DNA of 64,000 nt from Chromera velia (lineage: Eukaryota; Sar; Chromeraceae), in the NCBI GenBank assembly GCA_018398765.1, contig JAHBMJ010001095.1:53575-117574 (forward strand). The letters are read 5' to 3'. Numbering within the stretch: position 1 is the stretch's first letter; each line of letters begins with the position of its first letter. The notes under the pieces are model-generated. The model was not told where the DNA came from and did not search any database. It saw only the letters and a program-made list of their open reading frames with translations. A program made the translations under genes and the position numbers. Shown one piece after another: positions 11,468-22,329 of the stretch.

Positions 11468-12014
11468 GTGGAACCATTCCGACGGTCGATTCGCCACTTC
11501 CGTCTGCTGATGGCTTCATATCAAGTTTGCATGCTTATATACAGATCCGTATCTATACTATCTGACTTTCTGTCATGCCACAGCTTGTTGTTGCGTTTGG
11601 TACTTCCAGAGGGTTTGAAGTCTATCTGTGGAGTGAAGTGCAGCTTTCCTAGAGGCGTTTATACCTTTGTTCGCGTGCTATTAGTTATATCGGTCCTGCG
11701 TACCGGTCACTGCGATGAATCATTTTTTACTGCTTGGGCTGGAGAGGGCCTGCAGAGCTATAAGCTTCCCGAGCGGAACGATTTGATTCGTTTCCACATG
11801 GGTGGCGATTATCCCTGGGTCAGAATGATGGGACGTGCTCTAGTGGACAGCTTTTTTTCCTAGCTATCAGGGTGGGCAGTACATTAGGTTGGTGTGGAGG
11901 GAGTTGGAGAGTCTGGGGATTGACAAAGAAACAGGACAACCCCCTGTTAACAAAAAAGAAACCAGCAAAGCGAAAGCCGGCGAAAGCCACCGCAAAACAA
12001 AAAGACAAAGCTAA
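11468..12014 (+). pseudogene. Broken ORF of unknown family (T-run frameshift)
   Basis: A frame open from 11468 stops at 11861-11863, just after a run of seven T's. With one T fewer the reading continues about 50 codons, through residues such as YIRLVWRELESLGIDK, to a TAA at 12012. The peptide on both sides of the run looks protein-like, rich in W, Y and charged residues, so a lost frame (or an assembly indel) is likely. No family is recognised. Lying between the inverted GGTGCA repeats, it may be the remnant of a gene carried by that element. Confidence 0.35.
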
Positions 12015-12784
12015 AGTCTCCCTTCCATCTGCCCGCATCAGACCCGAGGAATTTCCGGGAAGAAAGATGACATACTGAAGTTGGTTTTCAAGTGGGACTT
12101 CGAGTGAGAGAAAGTCCATGAGAGGTTTGCTCTCCCCTCTTCTTTTTCTCCTTTTTCTTCCTTTTCTTCCTGTTCTTCGTCCTCTGTTGTCGGTTCGGGG
12201 TGGGGTAGGGGGGTGAATGAAGAGGATAGCCAGGTTATGATGGGGTTGGGCTCTGACCCTTTGAGATCAGACCCTCGCTTGCATGTACATACCCTTGCTT
12301 AGAGAAGAAATGCAAATCAAGATCAAAAATTTCTTTTATTTCATTCTTTCTTCTTTTTCTTTCTCATGAAACCACACCATTTGTCGTTGCTTTCTTTATG
12401 AGTTTGCTCCAAAGGGGTATACATGCAGTTTGAAGGTTTTATGGACCATAGGGACAGAACTGGACTACGGTGCAGCACGCAAACGGCGCCAAACATATTC
12501 AAATACTGTAAATCCATGCAGAAAAAACTGTGTTACATTGGGCAGGTCAAAAACGTTACTTAAACTGGCCCATAAAGAGATGAAGTCATGAGACAATTGG
12601 AGACATGTTCTTTAATTGGAGTAAAAAACTTTTTTTTACCTGTCGTCGCCTTTTTACTCAGATTTTAGGCTGTTTTACATAATAAAAGTTTGTGTAGCTA
12701 ATCTATATTATAAAAAGCTCTTAAGCTTTGAATGAGGTACCTTTTGGCCGCTAGAAACACTAGAAATCAGCCCTAGAAACCTAG

Positions 12785-12915
12785 TTTTTATAAGGTAAAC
12801 GGTGCACCTTATTTTGCACCTGTTTTGCACCTGATTTAAGGTGTAAACTTATTTTTGCACCAGCACCAGCACCTTATACACCTTTTCTCAGCCTTAGGTA
12901 GCTATAGGTGTTAAA
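12785..12915 (-). repeat. GGTGCA-rich repeat, right inverted copy
   Basis: Read on the minus strand it gives TATAGCTACCTAAGGCT, then AAAAGGTG and repeated GGTGCAAAA words, matching the order of motifs at 10590-10740. A shorter similar run (CAGGTGCAAATAGGTG) occurs near 44656. Confidence 0.5.
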
Positions 12916-13653
12916 TTGCACTGTTAATATTGTTTTATATCGATTTTTATACTATTTTATTACCTACCATGCAGTTCACTGCAGAGACAGACAATTTAAT
13001 AGAGAATTACACTAAGAATTATAAGTTACAACGTTAGACTCACGGTCGAAGTTTGTTGTCTTCCTCTTATTTTTATGTGTTTGTCTTTCTGAGTCTTCAG
13101 GCTACCTTAAACTACTAGGCACCGTTACTTCGTATGGACAACCACATATAGACTAATATAGACCGATCCCCATTAATAAGCAGAGTTTATTTACAACTTG
13201 ATCTGTTAGATCTAGTCTAATCTAATCAGATCGGACTGACCGTAATGGTGGTGCTGTTGGCTCTAGTGTTGGCTATTGCATGTTAGCTTATGTTAGCTTA
13301 GAACTTAGTAGAACTTAGTTACAGTCTCGCTAAGGAGTACTAGTTACAGTCTCACTAAGGAGTACTAAGGCGATTCGCGATTTGCGAACCAAAATTCTCA
13401 GATAATTATGGATCATCGATTGAGTTAGAATTAGTTAGAATCGTTAGATCGTTAGATTCAGGGGTCTGCTTGCAAGTTTGTCAGCCTAACATCATTGGCT
13501 TTCAGGCCATACGTCCTTTCTCTTGCAAGCGTTTGAGGACCCTGCGAACTGGGTTTAGCGCGGCTATCGTGGCCTCGAGCCGGCCTGCAGAGTCCTGCAC
13601 AAATCTGTGCGGATGCATGCATGCGTGCATCTGACGCAAGCAAGCTTGCGAAC

Positions 13654-13956
13654 GGCCCCGGAAAGTAAGAAAAATGAGAACTTCATGATTGACGCACGCC
13701 GGCCAGCCGACCGGGCGGTCGCGCCGACCCCCCCCCCGCGGGAAAAGCCGCAGAACCCCCCCTCCCCCAGGAAAAAAGGCCGGGCGGCCTGTCGCTTTCC
13801 GGGGCCACTGACGCACGCATGCATGGCGACGCGGGTTCATGCACGCTTTTCTGGACCATTTGGGATCTTTCCGGGGCCTTTTTTGGCGAAAGACTGCAAT
13901 GCGCTGCATGGGGTATTTTTGTTTTGTAAGTGCCCCCCGCTTCGCTTTCCGGGGCC
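13654..13956. repeat. GC-rich island with repeated CTTTCCGGGGCC
   Basis: CTTTCCGGGGCC occurs exactly at 13795-13806, 13867-13878 and 13945-13956, and inverted at 13654-13665, in a GC-rich, poly-C-bearing block with GCATGCATG palindromes. It ends about 190 bp before the polymerase start codon, so it could be a promoter array or part of a GC-rich repeat. Confidence 0.5.
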
Positions 13957-14140
13957 ATGTTGTCAGAAATTCTGGAACAGATCGATGATATAATATAGAT
14001 CGATGTTATAATGATGTTATATCGATGTTAAATTGGATACGTCAACTTTGTCAAGAGCTATATATAGACGCTACGAACACCGATGCTGGCACGCAAGGAC
14101 GAGGAGGAGCTCATAATAGAGAGGAAGACTATTGTGAGCA

Positions 14141-17100
14141 ATGGTCGAAGAAGAAGATGCAGCTGTCCAGCTGCACACGCTGGAATTTGACCCTGCAAAG
14201 GGCTGCGTGAGTCGGAAGACGACTGCCGTCTCCGCCCCCCTCCTCACTCCTTCGGTGCTTGAAGAGGAGATTCGAAAGCGCTTTAAAAGAGAAGATTATT
14301 TGGGACTCACCTTCCCCCTCGAATTTGGAGAGCTCAGCCACCACGACCTGAAGGATGATCAGCTGCGAGATCTGTTGAGGATCTCCACCCACGGGGGGCT
14401 TCCGGAGGAAAGAGAAGACGAAAGTGGCAACAGGGTCCGCATTCTTTGGTATTTGTGTCCTGGAAATGATTCACGCTTCAAAAATCAAAAGAGCGGTGTT
14501 CTGGGAGTGAGAGAGGAGGATGTTGCGCCAGCCAAAGTTCCCATCCGTCGGTGTATCAACCGTGTCGTCTCCGAGATAGCACCCTTTCACACCGAGACCA
14601 ATAAAGGAAAGCGGATGGCTCGAATAAGCCTTGTGACAAGGTGAGCCATCATAAATTGCTCATGCTCCACCCCTCTGTGCTTGGAATGCACAGCTTCCGT
14701 ACATATGCACGCGCGCAATAGGCCGCTGAATTATGCCAAAATGTGTGCGGGAGTGAGAGGTCCTGTGGTATGCCTATTTGGCCATGGCTGCGTGTCTCCA
14801 TCTCCGTCTGTCTGTCTCACTTTGTCGGAGTTCCGATTTTCTCTCTTTTGTTGCCCACCCTGTCGATGGACCCGTCGATGCCCGACAGGATCTCGCCCCC
14901 CCCATGTCGATGTATACCGGCCCTGTATGTCCCATGGACTTTCTCCCTTGCTTTCTCGTGCAGCCGGGGCTTTCGCTGCGACTTCTTCGACAAAGACAGG
15001 AACTCGACCCGGCGTTTCCTCCGCGTCCTCATTGTTGGTGACGTTTGGTGGAAAGACAGATTCAACATGACAGACGGGGAAGCAGTCGTCGCGCCCTGGC
15101 TACACGCTGCGGTGGTGAGAGAGTTCAAAGAGCGGAAGCGGAGGTGGTTTGCTGGGCAGAACAAGGGACCGGGAACGACAGAAGAGGGGGAGGACAATGT
15201 AGACGGAGACGGAAACGGAAATGAAAAAAGTGAACCTTGTACTACACAGGTGTGTGTCTGCATTCTAGAAGGGGGGGTCGAGCGTTTGTGGCTATGTCTG
15301 TGATTGTGCCCATGTCTGTCTCTCTGTGCGTGCGTGCGTGCGGTGCGTGCATTTGTGCCTGTGTGTATGTGTGTGCGACAGATGGAGGGTGAGAAAGAGA
15401 GAGAAACCTTTTTAAAAAGAGAGAGAGAAACCTCTCAATTCACACATGTGTCTGTGCAGTTTCGCCTCTTTGGCCCAGATTATCTTTTCCCCCTGTCGAA
15501 GGGTGTCTGGATTTGTTGGCTGGCGGAGTGGCTCCCCACAGTGCATTGGCCGTCCGGAGAGGTGGCGAAACCCGATGTTATCCTTCTTGGAGAGACGATC
15601 AAGGTGCCATCGGTCAGTCAGTCAGCGCTTTGGGGTGTCGATCTGCGGTCTCTGTTCGTCTTGGGCCACTCAATCACTCTTCACATAGCATGCGGCAAGC
15701 AAAATAGACATAAAGACGGACACAAACAGGCAGGAGGGCAGAGAGGCATGCAAGTGGAGAGGAAGGCCGACAGACACAGACGGGGCCTCGCTGGGATGGG
15801 TGCGCAGATCACTCGCTGCAGCATTCATTTGATTAATGTCACAAGAAGATAAGAGGAGTCAGTGCAGAGGTTGTCTCGCACTGACGGGCACCCAATCCTT
15901 TTGTTTTTCTCCCCTTCCCCTTCGACGGAAAGAACCGTGCATCTTCATTGGGGAACTGCCGAGAGAGCCCCTGCATGTATTTTCGCTTCTTAGCGGTTTT
16001 GTGCAGCTCAAAATTCTTCCCCACTTTGACGCCTGCAAGAATTCCGTCATCCCTCCCAGGCAGCCCATCCGCTTCACCCTCAACGGAACCCCCCCCGCCA
16101 ACGGCATCGACGCCCCCTCCCTCCCACCCCCCGTTTTTAACGTCCTCTACCAGTACGAAGGTCCCCTGAGTGTCGTCGCCCTCTCCCACGAGAAACGCCC
16201 CCGAGGAAGGGGCAGCCTTGCTCCCCAGGTCATGAACTCTGCGTGGGGATTTCCGAAAGAGACCTTCGTGGAGATTGCAAAGGTCTGTCGGCATCCTAAC
16301 AGATGGGGTTGAGGCACGGGGGCATGAAAGAAGGAACAAACGAAGAAAGCACGCGAGAAGTCAGGAAGGAAGGAAGGAAGGAAAGTCCGTGTTGGGAGGA
16401 AGGATGGCTACTGCGTTTTGAGGATTCTAACGGCTGTTTTCAGCATCCCAACGGAAGGGTTTTTCGACCGTGCACAACTGTCAACTCAAGTGATCATTGT
16501 ACCCTAACAACATGCTTTTTTTTTTCTCCGTTTTGCTTTGCTTCCTTACGGTTTTTGGCAACACGTTTCGCCTCGGCTCTTCGATGCTGTGTATATACCT
16601 AAGTCTTCGTGTCTCTCATACCACGTACGGCCGCTGAACGTGAGTGCAGAAAGCTGCAGAGAAGGCCAGCAGCCTTGAAGACGTCCGCTTCTCTCTGGGC
16701 ATGAAAGCACTGCGGAAAAATGTCCGTCCCTTCCCTCAGTTCGTCACTCAGTCAGTGACTTCAGTTTAGTTCCTCACTCAATTACGTCATCGGAAGTTTC
16801 GAGTTGCAAGTCACGCGTGACAATGGAAAAAGTTGGGTGTTTTCTCTCCCTTTCACAACTTTCGTTCCCTTGCATCGGCTTCCTCGGCTTATCTTATCCC
16901 GCTGCATTTTCCGATGATCGGTTGCTTTTCCCTTCTCTTCTCTCTCCTGCTCTCCACCTGAGTGACGTCTGTTCCAAAATTGGCTGGTGCTCTCCTCTGA
17001 GCAGAAAGGATCAGCATCGCCGAGGATGCTCTGACCATACAAACACGACATACGGGAAAGTTAGGTGAAGTGAATCGAACTTCCATGTCCCACTCATTCT

Positions 17101-20100
17101 TCACCTCCAAACTCATGCATGCAGATGGGGAATAACAGCCCTTGGGAAGACGGAGAAGACGAAGATGAAGATGACGAGTTGGATGACCTGAGGGAGATAG
17201 AGGATGCACGGGGGTGCACCGATAGAGGGCGGTTGATGATGCAGGCGGCCGCGGGGGGCGCATCGTCATCTGCCGGACCCTCGGCCTCTCCTGCAACCAC
17301 CAACAGTGTGCTTCAAGCGGTCCCGTCCAACGACGACATTGTTGGTCTCGCCTTTCTCGGAGGCTTCTTCGAGAACAATTCCTACGACCCCTGGCTGCTT
17401 GAGAAGAACTCTGAGGCTCGTGAGAAGAAGATGAGGTTCGACACCAAGAGGCTTCCCGTTCCCGAGGGAGGCAGGTGTATGTCTCTGAGGCTCCTTGCTG
17501 ATCTGACAGGAAAACTCATGCCTGGCCAGGCCTTCGCAGCAGTGGAATGCGATGGAGACCCCCAGGGGAGGGGAGATGGGCTTTGGGTCCCGGAGGGGAA
17601 CAAGACGGTGTTCAGGTCTGTGCGTGCGTGTGTAGGTCCATTTTTGTGCGTGGGAAGGAAGGTGTGTAGCGTTCAGATCCGAGAATGGCATGCTGGGATA
17701 TGCTGCGTGCCCAGAGTAACAGCTAGCCCCTGACGTGTGGATAAGAAGACAAGAAAGGCAGAGACAGAAATGTGAACCAGCTTTCACTTTCTCGGATTCC
17801 CTGCCTCTTCTCTGTCTATGTGTGTGTGTGTGTGTGTTGGCGTCTGTATGCGTGTGTTTGTCTCTCTCTCTCTCTCTCTCTGTGCATGTGTGTGTGTGTG
17901 TGTGTGTTTGTGTGTGAGTAAGTGAGAGAGAGTGCGTGTTCTGTCTTTCTTCTTCAGGTATCCCATTTGTGGTCCTCTTGAGATTGCCTACAACGTCGAA
18001 TTTGTGGGAAGGGGGTCTCCTGTGTTCCACCTCATGATCGCGTTGGGACTGAAGAACGTTTGCATTTTGAGCGTTCAGGGCCCCCCCGAGGGCTCTTCCA
18101 TCCCCGTCCATGTTCGAATGGGGAATGCGGACTTTGATGGAGACAAGGTCTGTGTTCTCGATCACCCCCTGTTCGAGACCCCAGACCTCGAATTTGTCCA
18201 GCAGCTTGCTGAAAGAGAAGAGCAAGAGGACAGGCGGGAGACGCAGCCAGCCCCTGCCCCTGCCGCTGCCGCTGCCGCAGCGGCTTCTGCTGGGTCAGTG
18301 ACCACCATCCGACCCCAGGCCCCCCTCAGTCCGATTGGAGAGGACGGAGACATGTCAGACACAGACGGGCCACTCGAAGAAATCCATCCCCCCCCCACAA
18401 GGAAACCCATCTTCCTGCCCCCCGAGTCTTCGTCTTCTGCCTCTCGAATGCCTCTGAAGAGGACTGAAGAAGCTAGAGAGACAGAGCAGGAGCGTCCGTG
18501 CAAGAGACCCTCTTTTGAGGGCGGTTCTGCACCCGAAGAGGGAGAGAGGAGAGGACTCAGACAGACAGAAGCAAGGGGGGCAGGATCACCGGCGTACCCC
18601 CGCCCACCCCCCTCCACTTTCACCCCGGACAGAATCAGGCCGCCAGCGCCGTCTCTGCAGGGGACCCCCGAAGGTCTTTTGAGGACTTTGCCGTGCAGCA
18701 GCAGCGCCGTGCTGACTGGTGGTGGAATGCAGGTGATTCCTTCTTTCTTGAATCAGAATGCAGATGGGGCTCTGCTTCGAGGGCCCTTCTCTCCCTCTTC
18801 TGCTGTTATCCCGGGGGGGGGGCAACGTGCCAGCTCTGTGCGTCCTGCAGTTCCCCCTGAGCGCCAAAGCTCTGGCACAGGGAGGCTGTCTCACCCTCCT
18901 CTAGAGGGTGGTGAGGGAGTGGGAAGAGTGTCTGTTGGGAGTGTCTCTTGCATGGAGGGCGTGGTTAAAAGGTTTGTGACGGACACTGCGGAGATCGTTT
19001 GGATGCAGCGGGAGAAGAAGGTCCTCTCGATTGGTGAGGTCTCGAATGAGCTTGAGAAGATTATCAGTTTTGGTCCAGAGAGAATTCTCAGAAACAAAGT
19101 CCTGTACGATTGCCTGAAGGGTCTCTTGCGGCTCGTCCCACGTGCAACCGACTGGATGAAGCACGAAGAGAAGGGACCTCCATGCAGGACAGAGCTCGAG
19201 AAATTCAGTCGGATGATCGATCAGAAACTTGCAGAGAAGATTGTAAGTGATGATGAAGACGCAGACGACTCAAATGTCACGCCCACGATGATGCTCACTG
19301 TGCCTTTCTGGAAGTGGGCACATCAGGAAAAGGAGTGGGGGGAGACTTCGAACGACGGTCTGAGTGGCGCAACGAAGAGGCGCCCTGTGGTGAACGACTG
19401 CGTTCTCGGTCAGTGGGAAAAGAATGCTCGCTTGCATTCTGCAAATCTTCCATGTCCGTCTGATGTTTGTTTCGTTTTTCTGCGTCTTTCTGATTTTGTT
19501 CTCCGATCCAACTTCACTCGTACAGCCGGAGGGAGCAGTGCAGATATATGCAGGCAGGCAGATAAGCAGTCGATTTGTTACACACATGGGTACAGCAACC
19601 GTTGTCACGGCGTTGTGAAGTCTCCGTCGATATTAAAGTGTGCTTGATCTACTTGCAGAAATGGATGCAAATAATTCTCATTGGTCTATGGTGTTCAGCT
19701 CTTATGCAATCAGTTCGAAACATCCTGAAAGCTGTTTTCTTTTTTCTCCTTTTTTTTGCAGAAATGATCCGACAGGTGTTCTTGGAGAGGCTCCAAAAGT
19801 GCAAGGAAGAGAAAGACGAGTTGATGAAATCGGCCCAAATCGATGAGGTTCGTAAGTGATAATGCAAGTTGGCCAAGGGGGTGAATCTGAATAAGTGGTT
19901 GATCGCATTTTCCATCTCATGCTCCCTCCTCAATGCTTGCATCAGGGTGCACGGAACTATACTTTTCTGTTTGAAAGAGAAAGGGCGAAGACCTGGGTCG
20001 CAAACTGTTCGTTGCAATCTCACCCACCCTCGCTCTCTTATAAGCTTCTGCAAGTTCTTCCACTTTTTACACTCTCTGATCCACTGCCTTGCTCTTCCCG

Positions 20101-20494
20101 TGCCATAGTTCCCTTCTCTCTTTCTCTGTCTCTCTGTCTGTCTGTCTGTCTGTCTGTCTGACACTGTCTGGGTTGGCTTTTGGATTGCTTTGCTTGCAGC
20201 TAATCGATAACTACGTCGCGAAGCTGCTGATTGAGTGGAATCAGACGTGCATCAAGGGAGAGATCGGCGATCTGTGGGACAAATGGAAGAAAAGGTGAAC
20301 CCCGGCGCGCATGCCTACCTTCCCCAGCCTTGCCCCTTCCCCTCGTCTCTCTTTTTCCCTCACAAAAACCCATTAATGTTACCTTGCTTACTTTCTCTTT
20401 TCGCTTCTTCCCTCGCCTCTTTTCTCCCTTTCCTTTCGCCTTAAAATTCCATTCCTAAGGGGGTCCCCTTCTTTCTCTTCGTCCCCCTCTCCGA

Positions 20495-20535
<41 letters not shown>

Positions 20536-22329
20536 CGGGCTTTTTGGTCGCTATCAGATTTCAACTTTGTTCCGCTTCTTTGGAGGTGTTCCTCTTCTGT
20601 ATCTGCATCTCCAAGTCTGGATGATTCACAGCTGTTGGTTTTGATGCCGAGATATGCCGAGTCTCTTGACAGACAACCTGAGCAAAGCTGTGTCCATGCA
20701 TCTTGAGGGTATTTCTTGAATGGATTTGAACAGCCCCAAGCTTCCACTTGGAGCCCAAACAAACCCCCGCCCCTCAGCTAAAAGAAGGGAACTCTAGAAC
20801 CTGTTTGAGCACATACCCACCGCATGTGTTCAGGTTCGGGACGGCAGGCACGCTCGTCAGAAAGGACAACCAACAGCGCCAGCGAGAGAGCCGAGGCTGT
20901 GTCTTTGATCACCACGGCCTTCAGAGGCGACTCTCCTCCTCTTCACCCGCAGAGCTCGACTTTGACAACGTGGTGATCGACATAGACAGAGAGATTCACC
21001 AAAAAGCCGAACGACTTGGAATCAGACCTCGAGACCTCATGGCGCTTCTCTATTACTTTTGGGATGGGTTGAAAAAAGAGGGGAGGAATTCGTTCCCGTG
21101 GAAGGTCGGGCTGCACCATCTCCTGGAGCTGCGGAGCGAAATCCAGGTCAGACATTAGCAGAGATAGAACGAAATGAACAAAAGGCTCACCACATGGAGA
21201 AAAATGGAAAGGTCGCTGCAAAAATCAAAGTCTCCGTTTCCTGCTTCACCGTGCGGAGAGCCAATAGAAGCAGCTGCAGCGTTTGTTTCAACAGAAAGAA
21301 AAAAGGAGAAAGAGGGTCTCTGTACGAAAAAATGCGGAAATAGGTCAAGCGACACCATGGCAGACAAGCAGAAACACAAATAAGCAGTAGATGGATCTGG
21401 CCTCAAAAACAAAACCATTCGAAGGGAGATAGATTGACGCATATGTGCGCTCTGAAGGCTTGCTTTTTGTGGGAGAGATTTTGTTTGTGTGAGTGCGTGA
21501 GATCCCTGAGGTGATGGATGAAGTTCGGCAAGTTCATTACTGAAGAATTACTTGACATTCCTCTCCGTCTCTGGGATGGAGTGTGGCAGATCGACTGAAG
21601 TTGTGTTGCTGGTTCGAGACGGTGTCCTGTTGGCTGCTGCTTGTCGCTGTTTTTCCTTGCGTTCTGCCTCTGCATGCATGTATGCGCAAGCATGTGCGTG
21701 GCTGACTATCTAAGCTGCTCGTTTGACCTAAATTTTGGATGTGCAAGATTCTGACTGTCAGACTTCGGTTGTGCATATGCATGCAGAGACAACTTCCTGG
21801 CCAGTATGGACTCGTGCTCTCCTTCGGGTCTGTTGGGGCGATGACATTTCGGGGCAGGAATTGAGAACCGCCTCCTGTCTCCCTTTCCCCACCCACCCTT
21901 TTTCGCTGCTTTATTCCTTCTTCTACCTGGCCTCTGTTCTCACTGCGCTCACTCGAGTGGACCGGGAAGGAGACTCCGTGGGGTCTGCGGAGGTTGCAAG
22001 CAAGTCAGGTGGAGGGGAGATTTCCCTCCCCTTTGGAGAAGGAAGGCGATGGGTGGGGAGAAAATCGACTGCAATCTCCCAATGTGTTCCTTGGTGAGGG
22101 CAGATGAATCTGTTTTGGAAGTGGGCGGGAGGGGGGCATTGCGGGGAGTCCTATCTTTCGTTTCTCTGCTGTCGTTTGCTGTTTCTCTTCCTTTATCATG
22201 CCGATTTGTCTACAGCAGGTGATTCCGGCGGGTCTGTTCACTTGGTGGTCTCTCTCTGCTCCTTCTTTTACGTGTGCTGCAGCCGGCTCGTTCCGGATGG
22301 TGTGTAGACAGCGAGGTGCGACTGCATGA
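14141..22329 (+). CDS. RDR: Cellular RNA-dependent RNA polymerase (RDR/QDE-1 family)
   Basis: This is the RNA-copying polymerase of RNA interference, which makes double-stranded RNA for small-RNA production. Model of 12 exons with consistent phases: 14141-14640, 14964-15249, 15460-15634, 15933-16282, 16650-16750, 17005-17059, 17125-17615, 17958-19408, 19762-19847, 20200-20294, 20834-21146, 22219-22329 (1337 aa). Residues about 600-720 carry the RDR core: a TGKLMPGQAF segment (family consensus like DETGxLxxGQxF), then YPICGP (xNPCLHPGD position), then the catalytic loop NADFDGD at about 709-715, which supplies the metal-binding aspartates. A Pro/Ser-rich insert follows. The C-terminus has the family's SFPW motif at about 1282. 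Two junctions (15634/15933, and the last exon) rest on weak signals. The literal NADFDGD resembles DNA-dependent RNA polymerase; the SFPW tail and overall order favour RDR. Several introns carry (TC)n/(GT)n tracts. Confidence 0.8.

Larger units (their letters stand above)
9993..14140. other. Intergenic, AT-rich, repeat-bearing
   Basis: No intact gene is supported here. The stretch contains a (GATT)n tract, an inverted pair of GGTGCA-rich repeats around a broken ORF, a perfect hairpin, and a GC-rich island with repeated CTTTCCGGGGCC near 13.65-13.96 kb. The last few hundred bases presumably hold the promoter of the polymerase gene that starts at 14141. Confidence 0.6.
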
